NCBI GenBank assembly: GCA_030248225.1 | Contig: JASANE010026551.1 | Span: 34,266-98,265 of the forward strand | Length of the DNA stretch: 64,000 nt | Direction: 5' to 3' | Source of the DNA: Trileptium ribeirensis | Taxonomy: Eukaryota > Nematoda > Enoplea > Enoplida > Thoracostomopsidae | In this document: positions 13,801-25,800 of the stretch, piece after piece | How the letters are laid out: the number at the start of each line of letters is the position of its first letter | Numbering within the stretch: position 1 is the first letter of the stretch | The notes under the pieces: generated by a model | What the model saw: only the letters and a program-made list of their open reading frames with translations | What the model was told of the DNA's origin: nothing | Database searches by the model: none | Position numbers and translations under genes: made by a program

Positions 13801-16800
13801 TTTATCGCTACGGCCATAACGTAAGGATTGAAAAAAACCGAATTACTCCCTCGAATTTCTAATCTTATATCTATCAATATTACAGTTCGTCAATTAAATT
13901 TAAGGCAGTCCAGTGCGAACTGAACCGTGAAGAAGGCACCAGCTTGACAATAGCTTATCCTGGCGTATGTTGTAATCGGGATTGTCCGTCAACTTGGGCT
14001 CCTGTATGCGATGATAAAGGTGGAAGCCATGTCAATTTGTGTTTCTTCGGTCATGCTCGATGCTTGGCAAAACGTACCCTGGGGGTTATCCTGGATCTAG
14101 CTGAGTATGGCGTTTGTAGACGGTCTACATGTCGTATTGCAAATTGTACAGACGGTGTCGGGGCAAAGTATGACCCAGTTTGCGGTTCGGATGGACAAAC
14201 GTATCCAAATTTGTGTCGGATTCAGATGGCTGCCTGTTTGGTAGCGAAAGTAAAGAAATCCCTATCTGTTTTATACAAAGGTGAGGAATTACTCTAATAT
14301 TTTGAGCGGTATATAAACCAGATACTATTGAAAAGATTAGACGGACATCGCTCTGAAATCTTAAAATATGCTAGCAAAATTGCCGTCTTCAACTTTTCTA
14401 AATCAGAGCTGCAAGTCATTTCAATGCAACGACGATATAGCTATGCTTATGCACTGAGTTGTTTAAGAGTGCAAGAACTACTGTCAAGATAGACTTCACT
14501 CCAAATTTGCTTGAGTTTAATTTTAACTCAGCTTCAGTTGCATCGATTCCGTCATCTGAAACAAGATCGGACATTTTTGGTAATTCGTGCTGTTGAAGTA
14601 ATAATAATAATTCAGATTTAATTTATAACTCAGAGTGAATCAAAAATTGTTTCTCGTGTACTCTGGGTTTGAAAACTAACTTATCGAGTTCCTAAATTGC
14701 GATTTTGTTGCTTATTGCACGCACTAGTACGCCTGAGTTATAATGCGACAGTGAACTTAACCCATGCACATCAACAATCCTATCTTGCTATTTTGGTTAA
14801 AAATCTGTTACCGAACGTTTTTTGGTAAACCGTAGTCCGGCGTAAAACTGTTCGCGAACACACAGCTCTGCCATAGTAATCCGCCAAATTTGTGTTCGCG
14901 AAAATTCAACGAAAATTACCGAAATATTTGGGAACGAAAACCTACCGGATTTAGATTCGCTGGCTTTGTTCGCGAACACTGCAAGCTAAACCAAGGGACC
15001 GATTAATCTGTGACGTCACTATTACGTTGAATTTGTTCGCAAACAGCTACAAATACAAATCAAAAGCTGATAGGCATTAGATAGTTTTCAGTGCAAATTC
15101 AAAATCGTCAAAATCTGTAGAATACAAGGTGTAATTTTTGTTAATTGTTTATGACTTTGCCAACTTTCTGTTATCGAAAAACCAATGAAATTTCGGAATT
15201 TGTTTCGTAACAACGGTTTGCGATTCGCTATCGGCTGTTACAAAATAGGATAGTCGCAGTTCAAGTTTATTCGTGCATAATACTTGTAACTCAGGACACC
15301 GAATGATGTGTCAAACTGATTCTGATTTAGTCTGAACTCAGGCAGCTTCACTCTGAGTTCTGAGTTAAAATCGAACTCATGCAATTTTGGGTGTTAGCCA
15401 ATTTACGGCTAATATCTCTCTACAAATGGTCGGATTAAATCTTTAAAGTGTTTGGCATGACGGGACCTTTATCAAACGACGGAATGACGGAATTTTAAAT
15501 CTAAGCTCGTACCCGTCTAATTGATAGGCAGTACAACAGTCTAAAGTTTGAAAAAACCATCTGCCTAATTGAATCTTCGAAGAATTTGGTCCATACGTGT
15601 AGAAAACTGATATTCCGACCAGTGTAAAGTAGCCGTAATTCACTGTAATACAACGCAGAATCATAGTATGGCGATGACATATAATCACTGATTACATATT
15701 ACGTATATATACCCTAATATAATTAATATACTTTGAAAGTAATTATATACTTTCGAAATTTGAGTGCTGTGTTATTGTTCTTTTAGTATTTTAAAGCTGG
15801 CACAGTGACCTGAATTTTCAACCTCAAAATTTGAGTGCTGTGTTATTGTTCTTTTAGTATTTTAAAGCTGGCACAGTGACCTCAATTTTCAACCTCAAAA
15901 TTTGAGTGCTGTGTTATTGTTCTTTTAGTATTTTAAAGCTGGCACAGTGACCTCAATTTTCAACCCCAAAAGTTGAGTGCTGTGTTATTGTTCTTTTAGT
16001 ATTTTAAAGCTGGCATAGTGACCTCAATTTTCAACCTCAAAATTTCAGTGCTGTGTTATTGTTTTTTAGTATTTTAAAGCTGGCACAGTGACCTCAATTT
16101 TCAACCTCAAAATTTGAGTGCTGTGTTATTGTTCTTTTAGTATTTTAAAGCTGGCACAGTGACCTCAATTTTCAACCTCAAAATTTGAGTGCTGTGTTAT
16201 TGTTCTTTTAGTATTTTAAAGCTTGCACAGTGACCTCAATTTTCAACCTCAAAATTTGAGTGCTGTGTTATTGTTCTTTTAGTATTTTAAAGCTGGCACA
16301 GTGGCCTCAATTCTCAACCTCAAAATTTGAGTGTTGTGTTATTGTTCTTTTAGTATTTGAAAGCTGGCACAGTGACCTCAATTTTCAACCTCAAAATATT
16401 CACTGAGCCCGGATTAGTCTTTTTTGGTAGTTACTTTAAACAAGTTTTGAATAATGTTAGTGCAGTGCGTTCACCCCTAAAATTAACCTCGCGCATGTAT
16501 GATAGCTGCATTTAAAGGGCGATCTGACACGGTTCAAAGCTAAAAGTCCCACATGTTTTGTCATGTAGTGTCTTGATGGATGTAACCTAAATTATTGGAG
16601 CTTGTTGGGTAGGGTTGTGTTGGCTATTTGTTATTACATGGTTCACTTAAATTTCTGGGTTTATCTATTTAGAATCTCAAAAATTCTATGATAAATATAT
16701 ATCCTTTTCACATGAGGCTCGGTTGCTACCTAGACTTTATTCTAAGTTGGCTTTATATTTTCGCAAACATACTCTGAATATATATATGAAAACATTGCTT

Positions 16801-19800
16801 TCGAATTTACGGTAGCAAACGCAAGATTGCAAGTAACACAAACCATTTTATCGATCTGTACCGAATTATTTACATTGGCATATCACATAAACGTTGGAAG
16901 ACTTACGAATGATTGTTAATATCCTTCTCCTACTGGTTAAATTAAAAAAATCGGTGTCATTACAATCAAATAATCGCATGTAGTGTAAAGTGATTTGCAA
17001 ATAAACTAAGTGGCAGTAATTCTCTATTTATAACGGCCAACAGAGTTAAACAACCCCGTCTACAATACACCATGGTCTAGTAATTATGTATACTTGACAA
17101 ATGAGAATTCGTGGATCTACAATAAAATCGTGTAGCCTGAAATTTGTTAGTTTTAGACAAAGGGTGGTAATTTTAATACCATTCGACTCCTCTTGTTGAG
17201 CTGGTTCAGAAAATATCCATTCCAGTTATTTTTATGGCAAATTTTTTTCCGATTTTTTTTTTGGGTTGGGGGGCCCAAATTTATGAAAACATTTTCTCAA
17301 TAAATGTATAATTTGTATATATCAGTCGAACTGCACTGTTCACTGGTTTAGGACTTAGGCTTGTACTAAGACTACGGCTTACGTTTAGGCATAGGATTTC
17401 GCATAAATACAAATAACTCCTTAACCATTGAACCGATTGAATTGATTTAGGTCACCAATGCGTTCGAATGATATATAAAATTGTATATTCATCGAGAAAA
17501 TTGTTTTTCGAAAACTTTTGGTATTAAGCCGTAGCCTAACCTAAGGCCCTTTTATGAAGCATATATTAAGCCTAAGTCTAATTCGGTAATCTTCGCCAAA
17601 ATTCAGCAATAATTATAATTTACTGCAATATAATATCGTTGTCATAATGTAAACTCGCTAAATACTTGGAGTTGATTCGTCTTCAGTTTTAGGTGGTAGG
17701 CTATAATCCCTGGTATTAGGGTAAATGTAAGGTATAATGAGTTAAATCTGATTAGCACTACAAACACCAGAACTCGACAATCATGATATGCCGTCATGTA
17801 AATCTTTGACCGCTATAGTAATACGCAGTATTAAAGTGTACTAAATATCGTGCACTACGAAATTTTGCAATTGAATATTGCAATGAAACTGGTAATAAAT
17901 GTTCATTTAGTTTATTATTAATTTCAGGTGAATGCTGTGCGAAAAACTGCTCTTATCGCTACGAGCCTGTCTGTGACAGCGCAGGACAAACACACGTCAA
18001 CCCGTGCGCGTTTGAACACGAACGTTGTGTCCTGGATCGAAAATTTGGACGTCCGACTGCTCAGACTGATCAATCTACGAATCAGCCTCAACTTCGCATC
18101 ATCCATCAAGGGGCATGTTGCAAGCATGGCGCATGTACTGATGAAGAAATTCGACCCGTATGCGATAGTCGAGGACAAACGCATGTCAATCTTTGTGCGT
18201 TTAGGTGAGCATTAACTTAATGCTTAAACACTGTTGAAATCATATTTACTTGGAAAGATATGAAACTCCTTTAGAATTCTTAAAAAAATATTTCGGCATG
18301 AAATGATCATAAACTTCAATCAAGGATTTACAAGAGGAAGACTACTAAGCTACACAACTTCAATGGGTACAGACATTAAAAGTTTTTTTGTAAATTCGGC
18401 GGACTCTTAAACAAATCGCGATAAATAAAATTAAAATTAAGATTAAATTTTTATATGCAAAATTACTGCTAAGTAATCTGTTAATAAAATTTAAAAGCTT
18501 TCAAGACTCTTCGACGCTTAGTCTATACATATTTCGATGTATTCTATTATTAAAAAGAAGGAACGTGAATGGTATATTTTTCTGAATTTATTTGTCAATG
18601 TATTTTATGTTTGTAATAACGGTACGCAGCTGCATGGCGCAACTTCCTAACACAATGCCCATACGAACCCAGCTATCATAACCTCAAGGTGGACCGTAAA
18701 TTCTGCAATTTTAACGGTTTTCCAGGTCATACGTAAGAAGCTATAGAGCTTAAGAAGTCACAGGCGCGCTTCACGAGGTGTGTTCGGACCCCGCCCGATT
18801 GATTGCGCACGTGTCTAGTAAATGGTATGACTTCTGAGGTCTCCCAGGGAGGTTGGCACCGATACCTGTTCACAGGTCATAATGCCTAACCGATATTCCC
18901 AATCCTAAGCTCAGTTGGAAGTTGTTTATTTTCTTATTATTGAAATAAGTTTGAACGTGAGTTTGAATTTAATAAGGATTTAGACTCGTTTTCAATTAGT
19001 TGGTCCCTTAACCCCATTTTGTTGTAGCCTATGTGGTCCCCCACAGGGTTCTGACAGTCCCTGACAGTTTAACGTCGGACCGTCTAACCAATGGTTCATT
19101 GAATGCACATAATGGCTTTAAACGCTGTGTATTGTAGAGTAAATTTCATCGCACCTCGCGTGCATTATCTCAGTAAGTGATTTCCATGGTCAGATTCGTG
19201 GATTCCTCTCGCACTCTCTCACTCTCAAGTGTTATTTCAACATTGATGGCGAACGCTACGCGTCAAGGCTTGGGATATTTTCACCCACAGGCCATGGCGC
19301 GTAGAGCCAGCCAGTCCACGCGGACGAACATATCACGCCTTCTAATCGAATAACACGGGACACAGTTGTCAATTTTCAAAACTTTTATTTCGAGCAAAGT
19401 TCTAGTACATGCGAGCATAGGCATCGGAGGTAGAATACGAAACGGACGACACACTTAGCATTTAGCCGAGTAGTAACTTTCCAAATTCGACAATGGGTAG
19501 GGGCGGTTTGAGAGCAACGATGACCCTAATCCAAGGGCGCCAGGAAGGCTGTCTCCGGAAGTCCCAATTTTCGCGAGGTCAGCTCGGCTATGGGTTCAGA
19601 AACATATCCCGACAAGCTTCGAAGTTCGCTCCTCGTAGCGCTCGGCGCTTCCATTATCTAAGAACAATATCTTTCCCAAAATGGGGCTTTGAGCTGGTTG
19701 ACAGTCAGAGGTGCCGGGGAGGTTCAGGACAACGAACGCCTATACGCAAGAACAGAGCGACAGTAAGAATGGATAAATAAAATGTGAATGGGTAGGTACA

Positions 19801-22800
19801 AGCTTGCGATAAAACGAACAATACGGAATTATGCATGAGGGTGTGATACATTAATTGTTACGGTTCAAAGCTAAATTACAGATAATTGACCATTTAAATG
19901 CACGATACGTGGCTACCATTGCAAAGTGGAATATGGTACAAATCAGTGCAGGTTTACAAACATTGTATGGGACGCGAAGTAAACTCAGGATATATTCATA
20001 GACGATAGTTCAAGCAGGCGCATCTTCCTAGTCCTATAAATTTCACATAACGTTCCTACCATCCCACCATAGGGGTGAGTCCTAGGCTGGATATTATCAA
20101 CTGCTGTTTAGGTGACTGACCGATCTTGTGTGACATATAACTATTGTTGAATATGGAGTCCGAATAAATCAATAATTTGGTTGGGTGCGTCGCTCCCGAA
20201 TTTAACATACACTCTACATACAGGAACTTCGACTTGTCTATAAAAGCGCAATTCGGCGGGTCTATAAGGCCAGCGTCAGCCGCTCACTTGCATTCTCCCA
20301 TCGCACGGGCGATACCAGTGAATATACGATTTGATTGCGACCGTGAACTTCTACTCTAACTCCGAGCCTAATTCCTGCGATGACTTCGAGTTGGTCCTAC
20401 CTATGGCTTTATTGAAACACGACGGCACGATTACAATGGAACAGTTCTATTCCAAGGCTACACGAAAATTGTCAATTCAGGTACAAGGCCATGGGACAAT
20501 GCTTACTAGGACTTAGGTAAAGTTAATATCGCTGTATCGAAATAAGTGACAACGAGTGGCGACAGGTTAATACTATTGCTGGTAGGCGATGTGGCGAGCA
20601 TATGACTGAACTTTCTGGATGCTAGAGCACTGCTCTAGCTTATATTGATTTACAGCCGATGCCCTAACAGAAAACTAATTCAAACCTGGTGCCGTAGTAA
20701 AGTGATTTCAATTATCCTGCAAAGCTGCGGTGTAAGTCTGCTGCTAAACGCGGACTGGAAGATCGCGAAAACTGGCATGCGAATCGCTACTAAAATTAGC
20801 CTGGAGTCCTGGAATGCACAGTTGACAAACGTTGGAACAAACGTGACTTGTTTCATCGCACTCGGGGATCACAAGCTCTTTCAGGTGTGCACACTTCTGG
20901 CTGTTCAATACTTTAAGGCCAGGGTGCCGGGTTGTACTTGACTTGTTCGGACTATGTTCCAACTGTTCCCTTAGTCCTATAACAGTAGCGTGGCTTGTAC
21001 TCGATCAGCTTAGAAATAACCTGAATCATTGAGAGGTGCTTGTTCTGGCTTTGTTTGTTGTTCCGCCAAGAAGCAAACTATCGAGAGACAGGGACCATGG
21101 GAACAGCAGGAACTGGCTTCTTCCAGACACATCCTATGCACAATTCACTCTTTACGGCGCGTCCGCGAGTATTCTATGTACCACTGTGTGACTCCACATT
21201 TAAGCACTGTATGAAACCACGTTTTATTATCAGGAGCAAGGGGTGAGTTAAGGTTGTTATGGATCGGTCAGCACTGTTACTCGTTAGAGCCTCTTGCTAG
21301 AAAGTGAGTTGTGGAGCGAGCTTTCGGGCCGTGTGGTGGCGGCGCTAGAAGTGCAGCCACAGCTATTCGAAGCCTTGTAAACTTGAACTATAACTGAGAC
21401 CCATACATACGTTATCATATAGAAAATTAGTAAGAATAATAAGCAGTTCCAAAACGATAAAGCTGTTGCAAAGAATGAACGAACAAATTGAAGCGAATCA
21501 AGATTCCCTAGGCTCAAGTGGTTCCAGTCCTAGAGTTTATTCCTGCGATATCAACCCTGGCCAGGGGCCGATCTTCGGCTGGTGGACCTGATTTCCCGAA
21601 TTTACTTAGCTCAATGTAAATTCCTAATGAGTGTAAATTTGACTGCTCACCCAAAGGACGTTGCTGGGCCGGCAACGGCCCAGGTCCCTGTTTTCTAGTT
21701 ATACGTTCGTTCAACCCCAAACTCGAGATGGGCGCCGAACCCTCCACTAAGCTACCAAGTTTGAAAGCAAATCAATAAACAAAGAACCCAAAAGAATTAC
21801 CAATCATTCAAGCATCCTAGAAACTTTTAACCGTGGTCGTCTCAGGGAAAATTCTGCAAGCCTAACTCGTGTATATAAGTCATTTAAAACCGAGGATCTA
21901 TTTCATTCGAGTTTCTTAGCTTTGAAGTCTACCTAAGACCACTGGGAACCAGAATATCTTCGGCTAGTGACTTTCCTTCCCTTTTCTAACACCTGAATCG
22001 GAGCTCGACTCTGCGAGTGGCTATCGGGGAGGAAGGGGTTCAGGCCAAGAGCAAGCCCAAAAATCAACTCGCCGGGAAACGGACAGGCTGCTACAGTCAG
22101 CTATAAAAATTGTTGGATATAAGTACTCGAACTTATTCGTTTATCAAAATCACGGCGAGGTTGCCCTCTGCCCTATCGCCCTACCCTTAGCTCCAATGAT
22201 GCCAATAAGTCAAAATAAATCCGAACCCACATCGGGTCAAGCCAAAATCCAAGTGAAAACCACTAGCAATATCACGAAGAAATAATGAGGCACGGAGCCG
22301 GTCAGTAGATTTGACCGAACTCCGTGCTGCCGAAGTCAAACTGATTCGTATTCGGAGGGCGGTACCTCCGACATCGATATTTTTCTGCTATCTTTTTTAG
22401 GTAAGTTCAGTCGTTCGCCAATCATATTTGAACTTTAAATCTGTTTTGATTTTATGAATTTGAGTTCCGAATCCAACCAGAAAATTGGCCTGTTCGCTAT
22501 TTTTTTCTCGCCCTACCGTAAGCCGGTGGCGGCTAAACCCAAAGAAATCTGCACCTGCAGATCTGGGTCGAAGTTGAAATTCTTTGCTTGAAATTTCTTT
22601 TATTCGATGTCTGATAATCACCCTGTTTACGTCTGGAAGTTAAACGTTCTCAGGCTATTCAACTAGCAACTCCATTATTTGAACTAAAATTATAATCAGT
22701 AAACATGAAGTTGAATCACTTATTTGCGATTAATTACTAATATTTAGATCGTGCCCGCACTAAAAGTTGAACCCCGACCTACTTCTAATATTTTCTCTAT

Positions 22801-25800
22801 GAAATCCAGGTAGTTACATGCAAACATTGCATGTTTATCTTTTTGTCTAGCGTTATCTATTTGTTACGACATTCGATTATACATGCCATCAAACCCCGGT
22901 ATTTCCTAATCAAAACAAGATTGGTCGCTGTTTAAAACAATACCGACACTTCAGACCATTGAACCTTGTCGCAGACAACTCGCGAAATGAAACGCATCTT
23001 GCATTATACCGGTGGACCGTAGCCCAATTTCGTCGCGCAATTTTCTATCGAAAGCGTGCCTTAACGTGCAGACATTGCATGTTTAGATATTTGTCTATGA
23101 AATTGTATTTATTTTATTCAAAATTTCATAAGATCGAGACTACATTTCAGACGTTTCAAGGGAGGTACAGACCATTGGACTGGACTCGTAACAATACTGG
23201 AGACATGGCACCGTCTTGGGGACCGCCCTCTGGAAGGACAACCTCGGCCGTGCCTTCCAGGAAGCGTTGCCGGGCTCCAAACCTACCCCCTTCTCGATTT
23301 CACGTTGGCGATTTCATATATGTCTACAATCTTAGAAAACTTACAAATTGTTATAATTTTGTGTGTTCCGCGTATAATATATTGGTATTCATAAATCTGT
23401 CTGGATGTCTGAATTATGGAATTTATATAATTTTAACTATTGTCTCACTTCAAATATATATGTTGTCATACATGCTGCCTCGTCATATCGGATCACATCG
23501 AGAACTATCACCAAACAAAGAGGGCCAGCGATCAACGAAATTGTGTCGGATGAGAAGGAGAAAAGAAGAGAGCCTCAAACGAGTAAACAACGAAAAGAAA
23601 GGCCGAAAGGTCACATGAAATTTGACAATAACAACAACGACGAGCGACTAAAATTCGCTTAGAGAGAGAAAGAAAAACAACAAAACCAAAGAGAAAGAAG
23701 GGGCACGGGAGGGGAGTGAGGGCGGAGGGTTCCAGGGGAATTTTGATGGGCCGGGGTTAAATTTATTCCCAGGAGGAAATCGAGGCCGAATGATACCAAA
23801 CACGAAAGAGCTAGGCCCAATAGTGGGTCTTGACACACGCGGGCCGATTTATATACATTAGTATAGGGGGCTTTGGCAGGCTCCCCTGGCCTAACGGCTG
23901 AGAGGACTCCCTGGGCTATCGTTAGACTTGCAGCGAGAGGGCGATTCGAATGAGGGGTGATACCCCAATCCCGCAGGTAAGAGCTGCAAAAGTACTAAAA
24001 TGATGCAACTAGAGAGAGTTTCGTTTGCGGTAAGGGCGCATTTCGTGCCTGTTCCGAGTTAACGGGAGGGCGGACGAAGACCCTCCGAGTATATTTAGAA
24101 ATGACCCGACGAGATGAATACAATGAGGGGTAATGCGCAGGCTTTTGAGTCAATGATAAAATGTTCGGTATTTTGTACCCACTTTGAGTCTTAGTTGATT
24201 TTGGGGTGAATTTTGGCGGGTTACTACAGGTCAATGGAGGGCCGGACAAAGACCTGCCGCACGTTGTTGTATTCTCCAAGAATAGGCGAGTCGAACATGT
24301 GGACATTTAGAATCAGATACAAGTAATACTGTCTCACAAAAATGAAAGAAAAATAGATGTAAACTTCTGCAGAATATAATAAGAAATGGTAAGCAGAAAA
24401 GCGGGGCGTTGTAGTAATTGAACGGCGGGACGGAAGAAAACCTGCCAGGGCTCGTTCGAATCCTCGATGGGTAGGCTACCTACCAAAGTATAGGGCTCCG
24501 ACCGGTCACTCTACAGTAACAAGGAAAAATGGTGGCAATGGCGATAACCAATCGAATTTAGATGCTGATGACGTTTAAGTTAACTTTTTATCCACCATTG
24601 TTTGGCTGACCAGTGGGCAGTATTAAACCCGATCGCGTCCTTTAGTTATCCGGTATCATATGCTGGTTGGCGCGGTAGTCGGTTCGATCAAGAGTGGCCT
24701 TGTTCGGAAAAGTAAGAGATCACAAAAGCAATGATTCGACGAAATTGGTTGAGACTAATGCGCAAAAATGGGGATTTCGGAATTTGGGAGTCGACACGGG
24801 GATATAAAGCAGAGGATCCGTTCGATAAGGCGAGAAAAAGAGACAGAGGGGCATTAAGTTTAGATATATACATACATACATATATAAAATAGGCCTATCC
24901 AGGGCCCCTATCAACAGCCAGACTTAGCATAAGTAACTGCTGTTTGTTCAATTTTAGCGTGTTTGCTCCTTAAATTTAAGGTTAAATCTACGCGTGATTC
25001 GATGCATTTTAGCCTGGTTCGGAAGCCCATGGAATTTCCAAAATACTCGGATCACCTTCCCGAAACCTAAACCGTTGGACGGCTACATGCTGACAAACGA
25101 GCCCGTCAGCAGTCTTTTCCGAATGATCGGAAACTACCGTACCCGTAATTTAAGCTTACAGCTTGCTGTTATTTTCGTGACCATGGCCTCACATATTATT
25201 CGCGACCATGGGTACATGTGTTATTTAGCCTAGGTAGATTTTTATAATTCTCTCTGCGACGACTATCAGACAAATGGATCAGCTTGAGCAGTCGATGGCC
25301 TCCTATCGCCGGTCGATCGCAATTTAAAGTTTCAAAGGGGAATGGGTCGACCGGTCGAGCTCCGGATTTAACGTAAGATCGCCAGCAAAATTACTTCTCT
25401 ATGAGATGTGGTGACAGCGACCTATGATTGTAAACCTGGTTCTCTCAAGTGCTCTTGCGACGCGCAACCCATAAACATACAAGTAAAATACGAATAGCAG
25501 ATGCAATGGCAAATGGCTAATAAAATAAAATATAAGCGTACAAAACGTTAGTAAGCAGTGTAGTGGCCACTTAATAATACAAGATAGATGCTCACAAAGC
25601 GTTAAGAAGCGGTATTAAAACAATGACCGTGACCATGGCACCATGCAGTATTCCTCTCTTCACAACTCGAATTTTCCTAAGCCCTGCGCGGCTGCAATAG
25701 TATACCAAAAAGTTACTTATGATCCTCCGCACTGTGGTGCGTCTCTAAGTAGTTTTATCGTCCGAAGTCTTACAAAATCACACTTAGCGAACCGGAAAGC

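Larger units (their letters stand above)
12043..13904 (+). other. Intron, 1.9 kb
   Basis: Begins GTAAGC and ends AATTTAAG. It contains a 120-bp MITE-like insertion (12703-12823) and a cluster of TGGTGTC/GACACCA palindromes (12975-13375). Nothing coding was seen. Confidence 0.65.
14281..17927 (+). other. Intron, 3.6 kb
   Basis: Begins GTGAGG and ends ATTTCAG. It contains a TIR element (14500-15395), a nine-copy 71-bp satellite (15755-16397), a dispersed repeat shared with 44.85-45.40 kb (17160-17295), and telomere-like motifs at 17340-17580. No coding remnant was seen. Confidence 0.65.
18700..25300. other. Compositionally distinct block, possible decayed insertion
   Basis: Contrast with both flanks is in base composition and the near absence of AT runs. 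The longest open frame (22959-23618, plus, 219 codons) includes PPSRFHVGDFIYVYN near 23300, faintly like the VGD segment that follows the catalytic core in retroelement integrases, but nothing else supports that. No long terminal repeats were found by eye. Several strong hairpins lie in its right half. Confidence 0.35.

Noticed and set aside
21180..21225. VPLCDSTFKHC as a possible Kazal exon
   Set aside because: Only four or five residues match, there is no splice context in phase, and the flanking exons already join in frame.
23296..23340. RFHVGDFIYVYN as a retroelement integrase
   Set aside because: The motif is short and isolated; no catalytic residues, reverse transcriptase or LTRs were found, so it is noted only as a hint.
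23875..23965. tRNA-like A box TGGCCTAACGG with GATTCGAATG
   Set aside because: No anticodon or acceptor stem could be drawn.
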